Shown: positions 37,113-46,643 of the stretch, piece after piece
Position numbering within the stretch: position 1 is the stretch's first letter
How the letters are laid out: every line of letters starts with the position of its first letter
DNA from: CAWBJO01 sp963789175
GTDB lineage: Bacteria > Pseudomonadota > Alphaproteobacteria > Rhizobiales > Aestuariivirgaceae
DNA length: 64,000 nt
Direction of reading: 5' to 3'
Assembly (NCBI GenBank): GCA_963789175.1
Contig: CAWBJO010000006.1
Coordinates: 620,001-684,000 of the forward strand
Translations under genes and position numbers: made by a program
Notes under the pieces: generated by a model
Seen by the model: the letters and a program-made list of their open reading frames with translations, nothing else
What the model was told of the DNA's origin: nothing
Databases searched by the model: none

Positions 37113-39644
37113 TCAGGAGTTCATAGCTTCCTTGACGGCCTCGGCAAGCTGTTTCAGGGAAAACGGCTTCGGGAGGAAGGCGAAGTCGGTCTGGCCTTCA
37201 AGATTCTTGTCGAAGGCATCCTCCGCATAGCCCGAGATGAACACCACCTTGGTCGTGGCGCCCCGCCGGCGCAGCTCCTTGAGCAAGGTCGGTCCATCCA
37301 TCTCCGGCATGACGACGTCCGACAACACGAGATCGATCTTGGTTTCGTTCTCGGCATAGACCTTGAGCGCGGTCTCGCCGGAGTCGGCTTCCAGCACCTC
37401 ATAGCCGCGGGACGCGAGGGCACGCGAGGCGAAGGCGCGCACAGCATCCTCGTCCTCGACCAAGAGGATGGTCCCCTTGCCGGTAAGATCCTGTTTCTTG
37501 CCGTTGCGCTCCTCCGGCCGCGACTCGACCTCCTCGCTGTCGGGAGCCCGGTAGTGGCGCGGGAGATAGATGCGGAACTTCGTGCCCTTGCCGACCTCGC
37601 TTTCGCAGAAGATGAAACCACCGGTCTGCTTGATGATTCCGTACACGGTCGACAGGCCAAGGCCGGTCCCCTTGCCCACCTCCTTGGTCGAGAAGAACGG
37701 CTCGTAAATCTTCTCGAGCACGTCCTTTGGCATGCCGGTGCCGCTATCCTCGACCTCGCAGAGCACGTACTCGCCGGGCGGCATGTGCTCGGGACTGATG
37801 CTGCGGGATTCATCGAGAGTGACGTTGGCGGTGCGGACGGTCAGCGTGCCGCCGCTCGGCATCGCATCCCTGGCGTTCACGGCAAGGTTCACGATCACCT
37901 GCTCGAACTGGTTAACATCGATCTTGACGAGACCGACTTCGCGCCCGTGGATGACCTTCAGGCCCACCTTCTCGCCAAGCAGCCGGCCAAGCAGATTACC
38001 GAGATCCGAGATCGCGTCGGTGAGCGACAGGATCTCGGGCCGCAACGTCTGGCGGCGCGAGAAGGCGAGAAGCTGGCGCACCAGGTTGGCGGCGCGATTT
38101 GCGTTCTGCTTGATGTTCATGATGTCCGCAAAGGCGGGATCGGACGGCCGGTGGCGGGCCAGCAGAAGATCCGAAAAGCCGATGATCGCGGTCAGGACGT
38201 TGTTGAAGTCGTGGGCGACGCCGCCGGCGAGCTGGCCGATGGCCTGCATCTTCTGGCTCTGGGCGAACTGGATCTCGAGGGCGCGATGCTCGGTCGTCTC
38301 GACCGCGTAGACGATCGCCTCCTTGTCAGTTCCGTCGGATTCGGCGGGCACGACGAACATCTGGACCGAACGGCTCTGCTCGCCTTCCAAGGCCACGTCG
38401 ACGGGGATCACGCCGCTGTTGCCGCCCTGGACCGACGCGAGCGTCTCCTGCAGCGCCTTGCGGTAGGACGCGGCGGCGAGACTCACCAGATTCGCCCCCC
38501 GCTTCGCCGCCGGGCTCAGGCGCAGGAAGGCGACGTTGGCGTTGGTCACCTTACCCTGGACGTTCACCCTCGCGATGCCGATCGGCGCGTTGTTGACGAG
38601 GCGCGACAGCTGCAGCTCGGCCTGATGGGCGCCGCCCGTCGCCGTCTCGCCATGCTCGCGGCGCAGGACGAGGGAGCGGGAGGGTTTCTGCCTGCCCTCG
38701 CCGTCGAAATCGGTGCGATGGATGATGCGCACCGGAACCGACTGGCCGGTACGGGCGAGGAGATCGATGTCGAAGACGTCGGTCCGTTCCTGGCCCGCTT
38801 CGGGCGCCACGCCCATGATGATCTGGCGGCCGGCCGGCGAGGCCATATCCGAAAGCTTCAGGCTGCCGTCGGTCGTCTTCTCGAGATCGAGGCCGAGCCA
38901 GGTGGCCAGGGTCGCATTGACGTACACGATGCGGCCATCCTGATCGGTCGAGAAGAAGCCCGCCGGCGCATGGTCGAGATAGCTGATGATGTACTGGAGC
39001 CGGGCAAAGGCGTTCTCCTGCCGGCGGCGGTCGCTGCTGATGTCGGTCAACCGCCAGAGTGAATAATGTCCCTGGGCGACCGCGATCGGCACGACCGACA
39101 ATTTCATCCACACCGGTTCCGTCGGCCGGCCACCGGGAGCGGTCGAGCCGGCCGGAAGGCGGAATTCCTCCGATCCTGCCTGCCGGTCGCGTGCCGCAAC
39201 GGCAAGCCGGTAGATGCGGTCGGAGATCTCGGGGTGCCCGGCATAGAGGATCTCGACCCCGACCGGACGCGGGGCGCCGTAGTTCGCCAGGAGGCGGCGA
39301 TAGGCGGCGTTGGTGAAGCTTACCCTTCCCCGGTCGTCGGTAATGGCGAAGGCGTCGTCGATGGCGTCGGCGAGCCCATCGAAGAGAGCCCGATGCCGGG
39401 CCGCGCCGCCGACATGCACCAGGCCGACGAGCAGGCCCACCAGGGAAAAAGCGCCGACTACCGCCAAAAATGCCAGACCGACCAGCGACCAGGTCGCGAA
39501 GTCGTCGCGCAGCTGCAGCGTCAGGGCGACGGTGGCGGCCACCGCCGCCAGGACAAGAACGACGGCGGCAATGGACCACTCCAGCCGCCGGAACGGTTTC
39601 GGCGGGCGAAGCGCCAAGCCTTCGTGGGCATCGCCGTCTTTCAT
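37113..39644 (-). CDS. cckA: Hybrid histidine kinase CckA
   Basis: 843 residues from MKDGDAHEGLALRPP; an upstream TTG would add 20 residues. Two close membrane segments (about 23-45 and 52-77), PAS-type domains (about 90-210, 215-330 and 345-450), HisKA with phosphoacceptor H478 (GGVAHDFNNVLTAIIGFSDL), HATPase_c (EDSGTGMPKDVLEK, KGTGLGLSTVYGI) and a C-terminal receiver with D776 (LVLSDVVMPEMDGP). This architecture is that of CckA, which feeds phosphate through ChpT to CtrA in the alphaproteobacterial cell cycle. fliO is divergent from it. Confidence 0.93.
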   Translation of the reverse strand: MKDGDAHEGLALRPPKPFRRLEWSIAAVVLVLAAVAATVALTLQLRDDFATWSLVGLAFLAVVGAFSLVGLLVGLVHVGGAARHRALFDGLADAIDDAFAITDDRGRVSFTNAAYRRLLANYGAPRPVGVEILYAGHPEISDRIYRLAVAARDRQAGSEEFRLPAGSTAPGGRPTEPVWMKLSVVPIAVAQGHYSLWRLTDISSDRRRQENAFARLQYIISYLDHAPAGFFSTDQDGRIVYVNATLATWLGLDLEKTTDGSLKLSDMASPAGRQIIMGVAPEAGQERTDVFDIDLLARTGQSVPVRIIHRTDFDGEGRQKPSRSLVLRREHGETATGGAHQAELQLSRLVNNAPIGIARVNVQGKVTNANVAFLRLSPAAKRGANLVSLAAASYRKALQETLASVQGGNSGVIPVDVALEGEQSRSVQMFVVPAESDGTDKEAIVYAVETTEHRALEIQFAQSQKMQAIGQLAGGVAHDFNNVLTAIIGFSDLLLARHRPSDPAFADIMNIKQNANRAANLVRQLLAFSRRQTLRPEILSLTDAISDLGNLLGRLLGEKVGLKVIHGREVGLVKIDVNQFEQVIVNLAVNARDAMPSGGTLTVRTANVTLDESRSISPEHMPPGEYVLCEVEDSGTGMPKDVLEKIYEPFFSTKEVGKGTGLGLSTVYGIIKQTGGFIFCESEVGKGTKFRIYLPRHYRAPDSEEVESRPEERNGKKQDLTGKGTILLVEDEDAVRAFASRALASRGYEVLEADSGETALKVYAENETKIDLVLSDVVMPEMDGPTLLKELRRRGATTKVVFISGYAEDAFDKNLEGQTDFAFLPKPFSLKQLAEAVKEAMNS

Positions 39645-39760
39645 CGCCAAGTTGGCAGCCTTCCGCCGAATCACGTGAAGTATAGGCGATTTGACGCCTT
39701 GCAATCAGCGCACTCATGCGTAGTTGGTATGAGTCGAGAGTTCAACTGCTCTCGCGTCCG

Positions 39761-39777
39761 CGATTCTGCTAGAATCG
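39761..39777. promoter_or_regulatory. Palindrome between cckA and fliO
   Basis: A perfect 7-base inverted repeat with 3-base spacer (CGATTCT-GCT-AGAATCG) lies 35 bases before the fliO start, with a second short dyad (CGAGAG at 39735-39740, CTCTCG at 39749-39754) beside it. Possible shared control region for the divergent genes; the binding protein is unknown, and no TTAA-N7-TTAA CtrA box was seen. Confidence 0.35.
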
Positions 39778-39811
39778 TGTCCGGCGGCGCGAATCGGAGT
39801 GGAATCCGACG

Positions 39812-40303
39812 ATGAGGCAATTCATGGAAATGCAGGATCTGGGACTCTATCTGGGCGGCGCGGTGCTCGTCCTGCTGCTGCTGTTCCTCGCCGTGATTGC
39901 CGCCCGGTCGATGGGCGGCGGCATCCGCGGGCGCCGCGGCCAGCGACTCTCGATCAGCGAATTCTACGACATCGACAAGGCGCGGCGCCTCGTCCTCGTC
40001 AAGCGCGACGGCGTGGAACATCTCCTGCTCGTCGGCCCGCATCAGGACGTGGTGATCGAAAGCGGCATCGGTGCGCTGGGGGCCGGGTTCGGGCTCGGCG
40101 AAGACGTGCCGCATTTGCGCAAGGCGCAAAAGGCGACCGGTGCCGCGGCGGCGGAGAACGAGCCGCTGGAGACCATCCGGCCGGTCTCGACGCGCATGGC
40201 GCCGCGGCCGGCCGTTCCCAGCGATCGGGCACCCAATCTCAGAAACGTGGAACCCGAGGGTCCGCGGCTCGCGGCCATCCGCTCGAACTTCGATCAGGAA
40301 TAG
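39812..40303 (+). CDS. fliO: FliO/MopB-type flagellar biosynthesis protein
   Basis: 163 residues. One N-terminal membrane segment (about 12-33, LYLGGAVLVLLLLFLAVIA) is followed by the small FliO domain: RLSISEFYDIDKARRLVLVKRDGVEHLLLVGPHQDVVIESG. The rest is low-complexity and charged. FliO helps assemble the FliP pore of the flagellar export apparatus. It is not beside other flagellar genes, a placement next to cckA that I believe occurs in related genomes. A start at 39824 is possible. Confidence 0.8.
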   Translation: MRQFMEMQDLGLYLGGAVLVLLLLFLAVIAARSMGGGIRGRRGQRLSISEFYDIDKARRLVLVKRDGVEHLLLVGPHQDVVIESGIGALGAGFGLGEDVPHLRKAQKATGAAAAENEPLETIRPVSTRMAPRPAVPSDRAPNLRNVEPEGPRLAAIRSNFDQE

Positions 40304-40326
40304 CGAAACTCGACCGATTGCCGCGA

Positions 40327-40743
40327 TCAGTCGTCGCGATAGACCTTTTCGCGGCGCTCGTGGCGCTCCTGCGCCTCGATCGACAAGGTGGCGATCGGGC
40401 GGGCATCGAGACGGCGGAGAGCGATGGGCTCGCCGGTCTCTTCACAATATCCATATGAGCCGTCGTCGATCCTGCTCAGGGCGGAATCGATCTTGGCAAT
40501 GAGCTTGCGCTGCCGGTCGCGGGTGCGCAGCTCGAGAGCCCGGTCCGTCTCGGTCGACGCGCGGTCGACGAGGTCGGGCAACACATTGTTCTCGTCCTGA
40601 AGGTGCTCGAGCGTTTCCTTGCTCTCGCGCAGTATGTCGTCCTTCCACTGAAGCAGCTTGGCGCGGAAATAGTCGCGCTGCTGCTCATTCATGAAGGGCT
40701 CATCCTCGGATGGCCGGTATCCGTTCTTTTGAGCTTGAGCCAT
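40327..40743 (-). CDS. dksA: RNA polymerase-binding transcription factor DksA
   Basis: 138 residues. The coiled-coil part contains RDYFRAKLLQWKDDILRESKETLEHLQDE, with the functional Asp pair region near DLVDRASTETDRALELR. The C-terminal globule reads YGYCEETGEPIALRRLDARP. Only one of the four zinc cysteines of E. coli DksA is present, so it is a cysteine-poor form that should not bind zinc classically; this is common in alphaproteobacteria. It tunes transcription with ppGpp. Convergent with fliO. Confidence 0.93.
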   Translation of the reverse strand: MAQAQKNGYRPSEDEPFMNEQQRDYFRAKLLQWKDDILRESKETLEHLQDENNVLPDLVDRASTETDRALELRTRDRQRKLIAKIDSALSRIDDGSYGYCEETGEPIALRRLDARPIATLSIEAQERHERREKVYRDD

Positions 40744-41060
40744 GAAGTCGTTTTCGATCCCTCGTCGAACTCGCCCAGAATCGGCGCCTATATATCGAGG
40801 CGCCTCGCACGGGACAACTGAATTTCACACCGCTGAATAATGTCTGCGGCCAGCGTTGCAAATTAATTTTCAGCGAGCGGATGGAATGAACGCGGGAGGC
40901 TCGGAAAGTGGCGCGACTGCTTCGAAATCACGCCAAGCGGATGGCGGGAGCGGCTCCGACCTTCCGGCATCGTGCGGCCAAGAAACGTCCAAGCACCCTG
41001 CAATCAGAGAGAATGACGCCCACAGCATACACGATCCGCGTGCGCGGGTGAAAGCCTCGT
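40744..41060. other. Intergenic region between dksA and the type I secretion adaptor
   Basis: 317 bases. It holds the dksA promoter side and the tail end of the secretion operon. A short open frame crosses it but has no family match or ribosome site. No repeat or strong hairpin noticed. Confidence 0.45.
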
Positions 41061-42443
41061 TCAGCGCTCCGAGAATGCCGAAGAGTAGTTGTTGTAGATC
41101 GGCTTCAGCATGTAGGCCATCAGGGTTTTCGACCCGGTGGCGATCTCCGCCTGGACGACCATGCCCGGGACGACGGGGTGGCGCTGACCCAGGAAGGAGA
41201 CGTACTCGCGATCGAGCGCGATGACCGCCTTATAGTACGGCACGCCATCGTCAGTCTGGAAGGTGGTGGCGGAAATCTGCCGCACCTTCCCCGGTATCTT
41301 GCCGTAGCGCACGGAATCGAAGGTCGAAACCTGCAGATCGGCCGACTGTCCGGGCTTGATGTGAGCGATCTCCTGGGGAGGAATCTGCACCTCGGCGACG
41401 ATCTTCTCGTCGAGTGGGACGACGCTGGCGATCATCTCGCCCGGGCGCAACACCTGGCCGACCGATTTCGGAACGAGCTCCTGGACGATGCCGCGCACGG
41501 GTGCCCGCACCGTGAGGCGCTCGACGCGATCGGTCTGCTTGGGCAGCACGGCCGTCACTTCGCCGAGCTCGGCGCTGGCCTTGGCGCGCTCATCGGAGAG
41601 GCCCGAGGAGAACTTGCTGTCGTACTCCGCGAGCTTGATCCGGGCTTCCTTCAGGCCCTCCCCCGCCGAGGACAACTGACCCTCGGACAGGAGGAGCTGT
41701 TCGTTGATCTTCTCGGTCTCGCGCTGAATTTCGATGAACTGCGACTTTGAGACATAGCCCTCTTCGACGAGGCTCTGCCGAATTGACAGCTGCTCCTTCT
41801 GGAGTGCGAACTGGCGCTTCAGGCTCGCGACCTGGCTCCTCAAACCCTCCGTCTCGGCGCTGCGCTGCTCGACCTGGAAGCCCAGCGCCTGGCGTTCGTT
41901 CTCATATTGCGCCTTGCCGGACTGGTAGGCCTCGGCCTCGTCCTTCATAACGGCCGGAAACTTCCGGCCTTCGGTGCCGAAGTCGGGCGCGCGGCGGTCG
42001 ATCAAGGCGCTCAGCCTTTCGATCCGCAGGCGGAGACCGGCGCGGCGCGCATCGAGCTGGTCGAGATCGGCAAGCGCCTGAACCGGCTGGAGCCTGACGA
42101 TCGGAGCACCCTTCTCGACGATCTCACCCTCGGCGGCGAGAATTTCCTGCACCTGGCCGCCTTCGAGATGCTGGACGGAGTAGACGGATCCCGCCGGGCG
42201 CAGCTGGCCGGGCGCCACCGTCAGCTCATTGACCGTCGTGACCGAACCCCAGGCGACCGTCGCGATGACGAAGGCCGTGCCGAGGCTGAGAAAACCAAGC
42301 GCAAGGCCTGGAGTGCGCCCCGTCTCGAGCGGCAGGGGCAGCATCAGGGTCCTGGCCGATGGCCGTTCGTTACCGTGCGAGGCCCAGCTGGTCAGTTTCT
42401 CGAACATCTTCATTGAAGGTCGTCCATTTTCAGTCTGCACCAT
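41061..42443 (-). CDS. Type I secretion HlyD-family periplasmic adaptor
   Basis: 460 residues (the ATG at 42413, MKMFEKLTSW, is another possible start). One membrane segment (about 45-68) precedes a lipoyl half, a long coiled coil (about 125-290, many Glu/Gln/Leu/Arg heptads) and the conserved C-terminal HlyD region (IKPGQSADLQVSTFDSVRYG, GMVVQAEIATGSKTLMAYM). It links the two ABC proteins upstream to an outer-membrane TolC-like channel, which is not in the window. Last gene of a three-gene operon facing away from the giant repeat protein it probably exports. Confidence 0.93.
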   Translation of the reverse strand: MVQTENGRPSMKMFEKLTSWASHGNERPSARTLMLPLPLETGRTPGLALGFLSLGTAFVIATVAWGSVTTVNELTVAPGQLRPAGSVYSVQHLEGGQVQEILAAEGEIVEKGAPIVRLQPVQALADLDQLDARRAGLRLRIERLSALIDRRAPDFGTEGRKFPAVMKDEAEAYQSGKAQYENERQALGFQVEQRSAETEGLRSQVASLKRQFALQKEQLSIRQSLVEEGYVSKSQFIEIQRETEKINEQLLLSEGQLSSAGEGLKEARIKLAEYDSKFSSGLSDERAKASAELGEVTAVLPKQTDRVERLTVRAPVRGIVQELVPKSVGQVLRPGEMIASVVPLDEKIVAEVQIPPQEIAHIKPGQSADLQVSTFDSVRYGKIPGKVRQISATTFQTDDGVPYYKAVIALDREYVSFLGQRHPVVPGMVVQAEIATGSKTLMAYMLKPIYNNYSSAFSER

Positions 42444-42455
42444 CTGACGCCCCCC

Positions 42456-44654
42456 TCACGCCGCACGCAGGATGAGCGGCAGGATCTGATCGGGGCTGCC
42501 GTCGAACTGGATCTGCCCTTCCTGCATGTAGACGACCCGGTCGGCGATGCTCATGTGGCTCGGCCGGTGGGTGACCATGAGGACGGTGGCCTTGCCGCGC
42601 AACGCCTCGAGCTTTTTCAGGAGCGCTTCCTCGCCGACGCGGTCGAGATTGTTGACCGGTTCGTCGAGGAGATAGATGGGGGTGTTCTTCACCCACCCTC
42701 TCGCCAGCATGATGCGCTGCTTCAGCCCGGCCGGCAGCTTTGCCGCGACGTCGGACTTGAGCCAGGTCTCCAATCCCTGCGGCAGGGCAGCTGCGAAGTC
42801 CTGAACGCGGGCATCGACACAGGCCTTCTGAAGATCAGCATCGGTCGCCATGGGGGCGGACAGGCGCAGGTTCTGCGCGACAGTTCCGTGGAAGAAGTCG
42901 AAGAAGTCGGGAACGTAGGAGAGATTGTGACGGAGCTCGCCGGCGTCGATCTGGCGGATGTCGACGCCGTCGACCTGGATGTTGCCGCCCTGGGCGAGGT
43001 AGAGCTTCGAGATCAGGCGCAACAGTGTCGACTTTCCACCGCCGCTCGGACCGGTGATCGCGACGAGCTGGCCGGGCGGGATGCGCAACGAGACGCCATT
43101 GAGCGCCGGATCGGACACCTGCGTGTAGCGAAAGGAGAGCCGGTTGATGACCACGCTGCCGCGGAAGTTGCGGAAAAGTTGGGGGAGCCGTCCGGCCTCG
43201 CGTTCCGGCGGCATGCGGAAGAGCTGATTGGCCTGGCGGAAGGCGTTCGATACCTGCTGGAAGCGGTTGATGTTGAGGAAGGCCCCCTGAACGGGAGCCA
43301 TGAAGCGCCAGACGATTGCCATCGTGGCGATGAGCGCACCGACGGTCAGTTGCTGCTCGATGACCAGATCGAGTCCGACGAAAAGGGTCGCCAGGCCGGC
43401 GACGTTGGACAGCGTCTGCGTCACGCTCATGACGTTGAGGTTCAGCTGCTCGGAGCTGAAATGCCGCTGGGCCGATTCCCAGGCGACAGTTCGGACGCGG
43501 TCGAGCCAGATCGATTCGGCACCGCTCTCCTTGATGGCGCGGTGCTTGGTGACCGTCTCCATGAGCAGCCGGAGGCTTCTCTGGCGGCTTTCTCCGACCA
43601 TCGCAAAGCGCCGCCGCATCACGGGCAGAGTCACGACACCGACCAGGGTATAGGCGGCGATCAACAGTATGGGAGCCCAAATGAGCGGGCCGCCAACGAA
43701 GCCGATGGCGGCGACGTAGATCAGGATGAACGGCAAGTCGAGAAGCGCGATCGCCATCTGGCCCGAAAAGATGTCGCGCATGTTCTCGAACTGGCGCAGC
43801 CGGGTGATCTGGGAGCTGATCGGGCCGCGCTCGGTGAACGCAATGGGCAAATAGAGAACGCGTTCGAGGGCTTTCGCACCCGTGATGATGTCCCAGCGGG
43901 CGCCGAGATAGGCAAGCGCCCTGCCTCGCAGCTGCCGGAATCCATATTCTGCGACTACGACGATGCCGATGCCGGCAAGCAGGCTCAGGAGCATCCCGAC
44001 GGATTTGGTGGCGATCGCCGTGTCGTAAACCGCGAGGATGAACAGCGACGGCATCAGCGCCATCACGTTGATGATCAGGGTGACGAACAGGAGCTGGACG
44101 ACGGTGCGGCGGAAGCGCTTGAGCAAAACGCCCCAATAGCTGCGGCGGGCGAGCTCGGACTGCTCCTCGCGCGGGTCGATGGCGCGCGGCAGGTAGAACG
44201 TGCCCGCGGTCGGCAGGCCGCTGAGGATGCCTGCCCGCCCCGTCACGCTGTCGAACGCCTCGAACCCGTCATCGCGTCGGGCGGTGAGTACGAGCACCCG
44301 CTTGCCATCGGCACTGTAGAGGCAGGGGAGCGATACCCGAGGGGCGACCGTGCCGTCGGCGGTCACCGCTTCGGTGTCGAAGCTGAGCCGGACCAGCACG
44401 GCACGAAGCGATTCGACATCGTCCACCGATTGGAGATGCGGCAGGGCCTCGATCAGGTGCCGGGAATTGCCCGGCCAGCTCAGGGCGGTGAGCAGCGGAA
44501 CCAGGCAGGCGCCCACGCCACGCCCGCCCTTCTGCTCACGGCTGGCGGAGGGCACGAACACCGATTGCAGCTGTTCATGCTGGGCATGGACAGCGTTCGG
44601 CCGGGGAGCGGCGGAATCGATTGCCTCGATCAGCGGGACCTTCTGCTCAAGCAT
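42456..44654 (-). CDS. Type I secretion ABC transporter (permease-ATPase), catalytically competent subunit
   Basis: 732 residues: an N-terminal degenerate peptidase-C39-like region (about 50-170, no catalytic Cys seen), six membrane segments (about 180-460) and an ATPase domain. Walker A is GPSGGGKST (K541), Walker B IYLLDEPVNNLD (D664, E665) and the H-loop VTHRPS is intact. The signature is KLPAGLKQR rather than LSGGQ. It resembles LapB-type exporters of large adhesins. It overlaps the other ABC gene by 8 bases and probably forms a heterodimer with it. Confidence 0.9.
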   Translation of the reverse strand: MLEQKVPLIEAIDSAAPRPNAVHAQHEQLQSVFVPSASREQKGGRGVGACLVPLLTALSWPGNSRHLIEALPHLQSVDDVESLRAVLVRLSFDTEAVTADGTVAPRVSLPCLYSADGKRVLVLTARRDDGFEAFDSVTGRAGILSGLPTAGTFYLPRAIDPREEQSELARRSYWGVLLKRFRRTVVQLLFVTLIINVMALMPSLFILAVYDTAIATKSVGMLLSLLAGIGIVVVAEYGFRQLRGRALAYLGARWDIITGAKALERVLYLPIAFTERGPISSQITRLRQFENMRDIFSGQMAIALLDLPFILIYVAAIGFVGGPLIWAPILLIAAYTLVGVVTLPVMRRRFAMVGESRQRSLRLLMETVTKHRAIKESGAESIWLDRVRTVAWESAQRHFSSEQLNLNVMSVTQTLSNVAGLATLFVGLDLVIEQQLTVGALIATMAIVWRFMAPVQGAFLNINRFQQVSNAFRQANQLFRMPPEREAGRLPQLFRNFRGSVVINRLSFRYTQVSDPALNGVSLRIPPGQLVAITGPSGGGKSTLLRLISKLYLAQGGNIQVDGVDIRQIDAGELRHNLSYVPDFFDFFHGTVAQNLRLSAPMATDADLQKACVDARVQDFAAALPQGLETWLKSDVAAKLPAGLKQRIMLARGWVKNTPIYLLDEPVNNLDRVGEEALLKKLEALRGKATVLMVTHRPSHMSIADRVVYMQEGQIQFDGSPDQILPLILRAA

Positions 44655-46419
44655 GTTTCACTTCGCCTGCAGGTTCAACCGCGGGCGCCGGCTGAGGAAT
44701 GGGAGCGCGCGGGGTGAGGGTTCCGTTCTCGAGCTCGAACAGCTTGTCGGCCACGCGCAGGAGCGAGGGCCGCTCGGTAATCAGAATCACGGTCGCCGAG
44801 CCCTTGATCGACTGGAGCGCCTCGCGCAGCAGCCGGTCGGACTGGATGTCGAGCCCGGCATTGGCCTGGTCGAGAATCAGGACGCGCGGACGGCGGGCAA
44901 GAGCGCGGGCGATCATGATTCGGTGCGCAAAGCTGGCCGGCAGTTCCTCGGCTATGCTGTCGGAGATGTGGGTATCGTAACCCATCGGCAGGCGCTGGAT
45001 ATCGAGCTCGAGCCCAATCAGACGGGCGGCCTTGAGTGCGTCGGTGACACCCTCGCCCTGCCGGAACATGGCGATGTTGTCGAGGATCGAACCCTCGAAG
45101 AGCGATCGCTCCTGCCCGACCAAGGCAACCTTCTGGCGGAGATATTGGGCGTTGTCGCCCGACAGGTCGTGACCATCGAGCCTGACGTCGCCGCGCATCG
45201 GGCGGATTTCTCCGGCGATCAGCCTGGCGAGCGTCGACTTCCCGGCCAGGTCGAGCCCCGATATGCCGTAGATGGACCCGGCGGGAATGGTCAGGTTGAG
45301 GTCTCGAAACAGGGGTTTCTGGGAACCCGGATGGGAGAAGGTGACATTGGACAAGACCACCTTTCCCTCGATGGTCACTTCCTGCTTGTGGAGCGCGCCA
45401 TCCTGCTGCGGCAAGGCGAGAATGTCGGCAAGCCGCCGCCGCGCCGTCTCCGTGACCATCATCTGGCCCTGGATCGCGTAGAGCCTCAGGATGGGCTGCA
45501 CCGCCCTCCCTGCAAGGGTCGTGCACGCCGCCAGAGCACCGACGGACAGCTGTCCGAGAATCACCAGGTAGGCGCCGTACGCGACCGTGGTTACGAGCAC
45601 CAGGTTCGCGAAAAGCGCCGACAGGCTCTGATTGCTGTTGCCGATCTGCAGGTTGTCGTAGGAATTGTTCACGGTCGTCTGCTGCAGCCGGTCATGGCGG
45701 CGCATCATCAAGGCTTCGGCGGCGAGAATCTTGACGGTACGGATGCCCTTCAGGATCTCGATCAAGAGATCCGTGCGACGATCCTCGTCCACTCGGCGCT
45801 TGATCGTGACGGTCTCTTCCTGGCGGACGCGGCGGAGATTGAGAGGTGCCAGGAAGAGCATGAGCACGATCGGCACCAGCGCAATCTGGCCGCCGAGCAG
45901 GAACATGAGCAGAATGAAAATCGCCGCGAACGGCACGTCGATCAGCGCCAGGCGCGACTGTCCGGTGTGATAGCCGCGCAGCGTCTCAATCGACTGCATC
46001 TTGTCGAGAAGCGCACCGGCGGGAATCTGCGTGATCGTTTGGACGGGAGCGCCGAGAAGCCGCTCCACGCCGGCCGTCACGACCCGATATTCGAACGCCG
46101 CGGTGATTCTGCCGAGCGCCGCGACGCGAGCCATCCGCATGGCGGTTTCGAGCAGGATGGCGGTGATCGCGGCGATGGAGATGAGCGTGAAAGTGCCCAG
46201 CGCCTGGTGGGGCAGAATCCGGTCATATGCTTGCAGGATCGTTAAGGGCAGCGCCAGGGAGAGCAGATTGATGGCCAAAGTTCCGGCCCAAATCTGCCAC
46301 CCCAAGCGGGGTTCCGCCGCCTTGATGTCCGCCAGCGCCCTCGCCGCCGAATCGTCCGCCCCTCCGGGAGGAAGCGTCATATCGGCAGTGGACCTCTGCG
46401 GGGAGAGCGAAATCTTCAC
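44647..46419 (-). CDS. Type I secretion ABC transporter (permease-ATPase), degenerate subunit
   Basis: 590 residues, no C39-like domain. Six membrane segments (about 40-320) and an ATPase domain with Walker A GLDLAGKST (K394). Key catalytic positions are changed: Walker B is LILDQANAGLD, so the catalytic Glu is Gln518; the H-loop reads LITERPS, with Glu in place of His; and the signature is ELPASFAHR. It should bind ATP but hydrolyse poorly. First gene of the secretion operon, divergent from the giant protein gene across 224 bases. Confidence 0.9.
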   Translation of the reverse strand: MKISLSPQRSTADMTLPPGGADDSAARALADIKAAEPRLGWQIWAGTLAINLLSLALPLTILQAYDRILPHQALGTFTLISIAAITAILLETAMRMARVAALGRITAAFEYRVVTAGVERLLGAPVQTITQIPAGALLDKMQSIETLRGYHTGQSRLALIDVPFAAIFILLMFLLGGQIALVPIVLMLFLAPLNLRRVRQEETVTIKRRVDEDRRTDLLIEILKGIRTVKILAAEALMMRRHDRLQQTTVNNSYDNLQIGNSNQSLSALFANLVLVTTVAYGAYLVILGQLSVGALAACTTLAGRAVQPILRLYAIQGQMMVTETARRRLADILALPQQDGALHKQEVTIEGKVVLSNVTFSHPGSQKPLFRDLNLTIPAGSIYGISGLDLAGKSTLARLIAGEIRPMRGDVRLDGHDLSGDNAQYLRQKVALVGQERSLFEGSILDNIAMFRQGEGVTDALKAARLIGLELDIQRLPMGYDTHISDSIAEELPASFAHRIMIARALARRPRVLILDQANAGLDIQSDRLLREALQSIKGSATVILITERPSLLRVADKLFELENGTLTPRAPIPQPAPAVEPAGEVKHA

Positions 46420-46643
46420 GTCGGCGCCATCGGTTAGCGTTCACGCACCGGGGGCTCCCAACAGGGTAAGCTGAATACGCGCAGCCGTCTTGCGTGCGAA
46501 AGCGCAGTCTGACGTGCAGAGATTAGCGCCTAGTTAAGTTTTTCAACCTCAAGTATCTGCTTAACAAGTGGTTCGCGAGCTTCGGAGAATTCGAGTCGAT
46601 TTGGACGTCAATTCTCACGGGTACTTAAGATTCCCCGTGGATT
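46420..46643. promoter_or_regulatory. Divergent promoter region of the secretion operon and the giant protein
   Basis: 224 bases, clearly more AT-rich than the flanking genes, with runs such as GTTAAGTTTTTCAAC and CTGCTTAACAAG. It must carry the promoters for both directions. Near-CtrA-like half sites (TTAA followed 7 bases later by AACC or TTCG) are present but do not match the full box. Confidence 0.5.

Noticed and set aside
36679..39062. Plus-strand open frames over the amidase and cckA genes
   Set aside because: They are antisense shadows; both minus-strand genes show complete catalytic motifs.
40856..41224. Short plus-strand open frame at the end of the HlyD gene
   Set aside because: No ribosome site and no recognisable domain; half of it is antisense to the adaptor gene.
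42555..46245. Two long plus-strand open frames opposite the ABC exporter genes
   Set aside because: Same reason: high-GC mirror frames with no family motifs, fully covered by two clear ABC transporters.
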